A DNA stretch of 64,000 nucleotides from the NCBI GenBank assembly GCA_963920635.1, contig OY987301.1, positions 53,202,560 through 53,266,559 of the forward strand, read 5' to 3'. Positions within the stretch are counted from its first letter, which is position 1, and every line of letters begins with the position of its first letter. Source of the DNA: Pseudeuparius sepicola (taxonomy: Eukaryota > Arthropoda > Insecta > Coleoptera > Anthribidae). The position numbers and the translations under genes are program-made. The notes below the pieces were generated by a model. That model was not told the DNA's origin and made no database searches. It worked only from the letters and a program-made list of their open reading frames with translations. Positions 61,970 through 64,000 of the stretch are shown piece by piece.

Positions 61970-63680
61970 GCGCTGGCCAGGCATTTAGAAATTTTTTAGA
62001 AAAATTTTGAGGGCGGAATCGTGTTGTAGAACTCAATTTACGTCGCATAGGAATTTTTTATTCGGAGCATGTCAACATTTTTGAAAATTGAAAAAGTGCG
62101 CTGGCCAGGCACTTAGAATTTTTTTAGAAACATTTTGAGGGCGGAATCGTGTTGTAGAACTCAATTTACGTCGCATAGGAATTTTTTTTTGGGAGCATGT
62201 CAACATTTGTAAAAATTGAAAATTTTGACGGCGGAATCGTGTTGTAAAACTCAATTTACGTCTCATAGTATTTTTTTTTTCGGAGCATGTCAACGTTTTT
62301 AAAAATTGAAAAAGTGCGCTGGCCAGGCATTTAGAAATTTTTTAGAAAAATTTTGAGAGCGTAATCGTGTTGTAGAACTCAATTTACGTCGCATAGCAAT
62401 TTTCTTTTCGGAGCATGTCAACGTTTTTGAAAATTGAAAAAGTGCGCTGGCGAGGCACTTAGAATTTTTTTAGAAAAATTTTGACGGCGGAATCGTGTTG
62501 TAAAACTCAATTTACGTCGTATAGTATTTTTTTTTCGGAGTATGTCAACGTTTTTGAAAATTGACAAAGTGCGCTGGCCAGGCACTTAGAATTTTTTTAG
62601 AAAAATTTTGACGGCGGAATCTGTTGTAAAACTCAATTTACGTCTCATAGTATTTTTTTTCGGAGCATGTCAACGTTTTTAAAAATTGAAAAAGTGCGCT
62701 GGCCAGGCACTTAGAAATTTTTTAGAAAAGTTTTGAGGGCGGAATCGTGTTGTTGGACTCAACTTACGTCGCATAGGAATTTTCTTTTCGGAGCATGTCA
62801 ACATTTTTAAAAATTGAAAAAGTGCGCTGGCCAGGCATTTAGAAATTTTTTAGAAAAGTTTTGAGGGCGGAATCGTGTTGTTGGACTCAATTTACGTCGC
62901 ATAGGAATTTTCTTTTCGGAGCATGTCAACATTTTTGAAAATTGAAAAAGTGCGCTGGCCAGGCAATTAGAAATTTTTTAGAAAAGTTTGAGGGCGGAAT
63001 CGTGTTGTAGAACTCAATTTACGTCGCATAGCAATTTTCTTTTCGGAGCATGTCAACGTTTTTGAAAATTGAAAAAGTCCGCTGGCCAGTCACTTAGAAT
63101 TTTTTTAGAAAAATTTTGACGGCGGAATCTGTTGTAAAACTCAATTTACGTCTCATAGTATTTTTTTTTCGGAGCATGTCCACGTTTTTAAAAATTGAAA
63201 AAAGTGCGCTGGCCAGGCACTTAGAAATTTTTTAGAAAAGTTTTGAGGGCGGAATCGTGTTGTTTTACTCAATTTACGTCGCATAGGAATTTTCTTTTCG
63301 GAGCATGTCAACATTTTTAAAAATTGAAAAAGTGCGCTGGCCAGGCATTTAGAAATTTTTTAGAAAAATTTTGAGAGCGGAATCGTGTTGTAGAACTCAA
63401 TTTACGTCGCATAGCAATTTTCTTTTCGGAGCATGTCAACGTTTTTGAAAATTGAAAAAGTGCGCTGGCTAGGCACTTAGAATTTTTTTAGAAAAATTTT
63501 GACGGCGGAATCGTGTTGTAAAACTCAATTTACGTCGTATAGTATTTTTTTTTTCGGAGTATGTCAACGTTTTTGAAAATTGACAAAGTGCGCTGGCCAG
63601 GCACTTAGAATTTTTTTAGAAAAATTTTGACGGCGGAATCTGTTGTAAAACTCAATTTACGTCTCATAGTATTTTTTTTT
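61970..63680. repeat. Segmental copy of ~55,110-56,820 (offset 6,861)
   Basis: GTCCACG (56318/63179) and GTGCGCTGG followed by a private GAG or CGAG (55581/62442) share offset 6,861. The private change GCGTAATCG at ~62,359 is absent from the earlier copy. A one-A indel near 56,340/63,200 shifts the offset to 6,860. Confidence 0.8.
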
Positions 63681-64000
63681 CGGAGCATGTCAACGTTTTA
63701 AAAATTGAAAAAGTGCGCTGGCCAGGCACTTAGAAATTTTTTAGAAAAGTTTTGAGGGCGGAATCGTGTTGTTGGACTCAATTTACGTCGCATAGGAATT
63801 TTCTTTTCGGAGCATGTCAACATTTTTAAAAATTGAAAAAGTGCGCTGGCCAGGCAATTAGAAATTTTTTAGAAAAATTTTGAGGGCCGAATCGTGTGGT
63901 TGAACTCAATTTACGTCGCATAGGAATTTTTTTTCGGAGCATGTCAACGTTTTTGAAAATTGAAAAAGTGCGCTGGCCAGGCACTTAGAAATTTTTTAGA

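Larger units (their letters stand above)
60504..62320. repeat. 1,964-bp tandem duplication, copy 2 (incomplete)
   Basis: This copy matches 58,540 onward and stops near 62,320. Copy 1 continues with CACTTAGAAATTGTATAG there, while this copy continues with CATTTAGAAATTTTTT as at ~55,470. Confidence 0.82.
1..64000. repeat. Satellite DNA tandem array, ~128-bp monomer, single orientation
   Basis: Every stretch of the window aligns to one monomer. Successive occurrences of the motif TGCGCTGG fall at 43, 171, 299, 413, 541, (669 variant), 794, 922, 1050, 1164, 1291, 1419, 1547, 1661, 1789, 1917, 2044, 2169 and so on, giving spacings of 128, 114, 125, 127 and 128. I found no copy of the reverse-complement motif, so all monomers share one orientation. 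No transposon, gene or unique spacer interrupts the array. The first and last monomers are cut by the window, so the array continues on both sides. Such arrays are usually heterochromatic, and a centromeric or pericentromeric location is plausible but not shown. The family is not one I recognise. Confidence 0.98.
51511..64000. repeat. Domain E: related satellite with nested segmental copies
   Basis: No gene is present. Subtypes are those of domains C and D in a longer, less regular order. Three copy relations cover most of it: ~52,795-55,470 with ~56,960-59,640; ~58,540-60,503 with ~60,504-62,320; and ~55,110-56,820 with ~61,970-63,680. The array runs off the end of the window. Confidence 0.8.

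Noticed and set aside
1..64000. CRISPR array (regular repeats with spacing)
   Set aside because: There are no unique spacers; the entire unit repeats and varies together, and no cas genes are present.

Overview
The whole 64 kb window is one uninterrupted tandem array of a single satellite DNA family. I see no protein-coding gene, RNA gene, transposon, CRISPR array or unique sequence. The basic monomer is 128 bp (common variants 125, 127 and 114 bp; box-less variants are shorter), so the window holds roughly 500 copies. All copies point the same way. The array enters at base 1 and leaves at base 64000 in mid-monomer, so neither edge is visible. A hand count on the consensus gives about 37-38% GC.

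An array this long, with higher-order repeats (HORs), is typical of eukaryotic constitutive heterochromatin (centromeric, pericentromeric or subtelomeric). I do not recognise the family and cannot name the organism; an invertebrate is a guess only. Each intact monomer carries (i) a G+C-rich imperfect dyad, GTGCGCTGGCCAGGCAC, (ii) an AT-rich inverted repeat just downstream, (iii) a conserved stretch around ACTCAATTTACGTCGCATAG, and (iv) a variable T-rich tract before CGGAGCATGTCAAC.

Layout by subtype: ~1-9,830 type A, including a 13-monomer (1,631 bp) HOR; ~9,830-29,670 a mosaic of B-type blocks (TATAATTT-, GGCTAGGC-, CGCGGGCC-containing) alternating with A-like blocks, with segmental copies at offsets of 1,807, 3,006, 6,828 and 11,741 bp; ~29,670-32,900 A-like again; ~32,900-39,069 an irregular domain with many shortened monomers; 39,070-51,510 a regular 2,346-bp HOR with one expanded (3,125 bp) and one contracted (2,091 bp) unit; 51,511-64,000 a related domain with a 2.7-kb block copied at offset 4,159/4,172 bp, a 1,964-bp tandem duplication, and a block copied at offset 6,861 bp.

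Nothing here works together as genes. The informative content is array evolution: nested duplications, an out-of-register junction at 42,194/42,195, several deletion classes that remove the central dyad, and subtype differences concentrated at CpG sites. Short minus-strand reading frames encoding K/R-rich peptides are translations of the monomer and are not annotated as genes. Offsets were read by matching anchor motifs by eye; block boundaries marked ~ are good to a few tens of bases.
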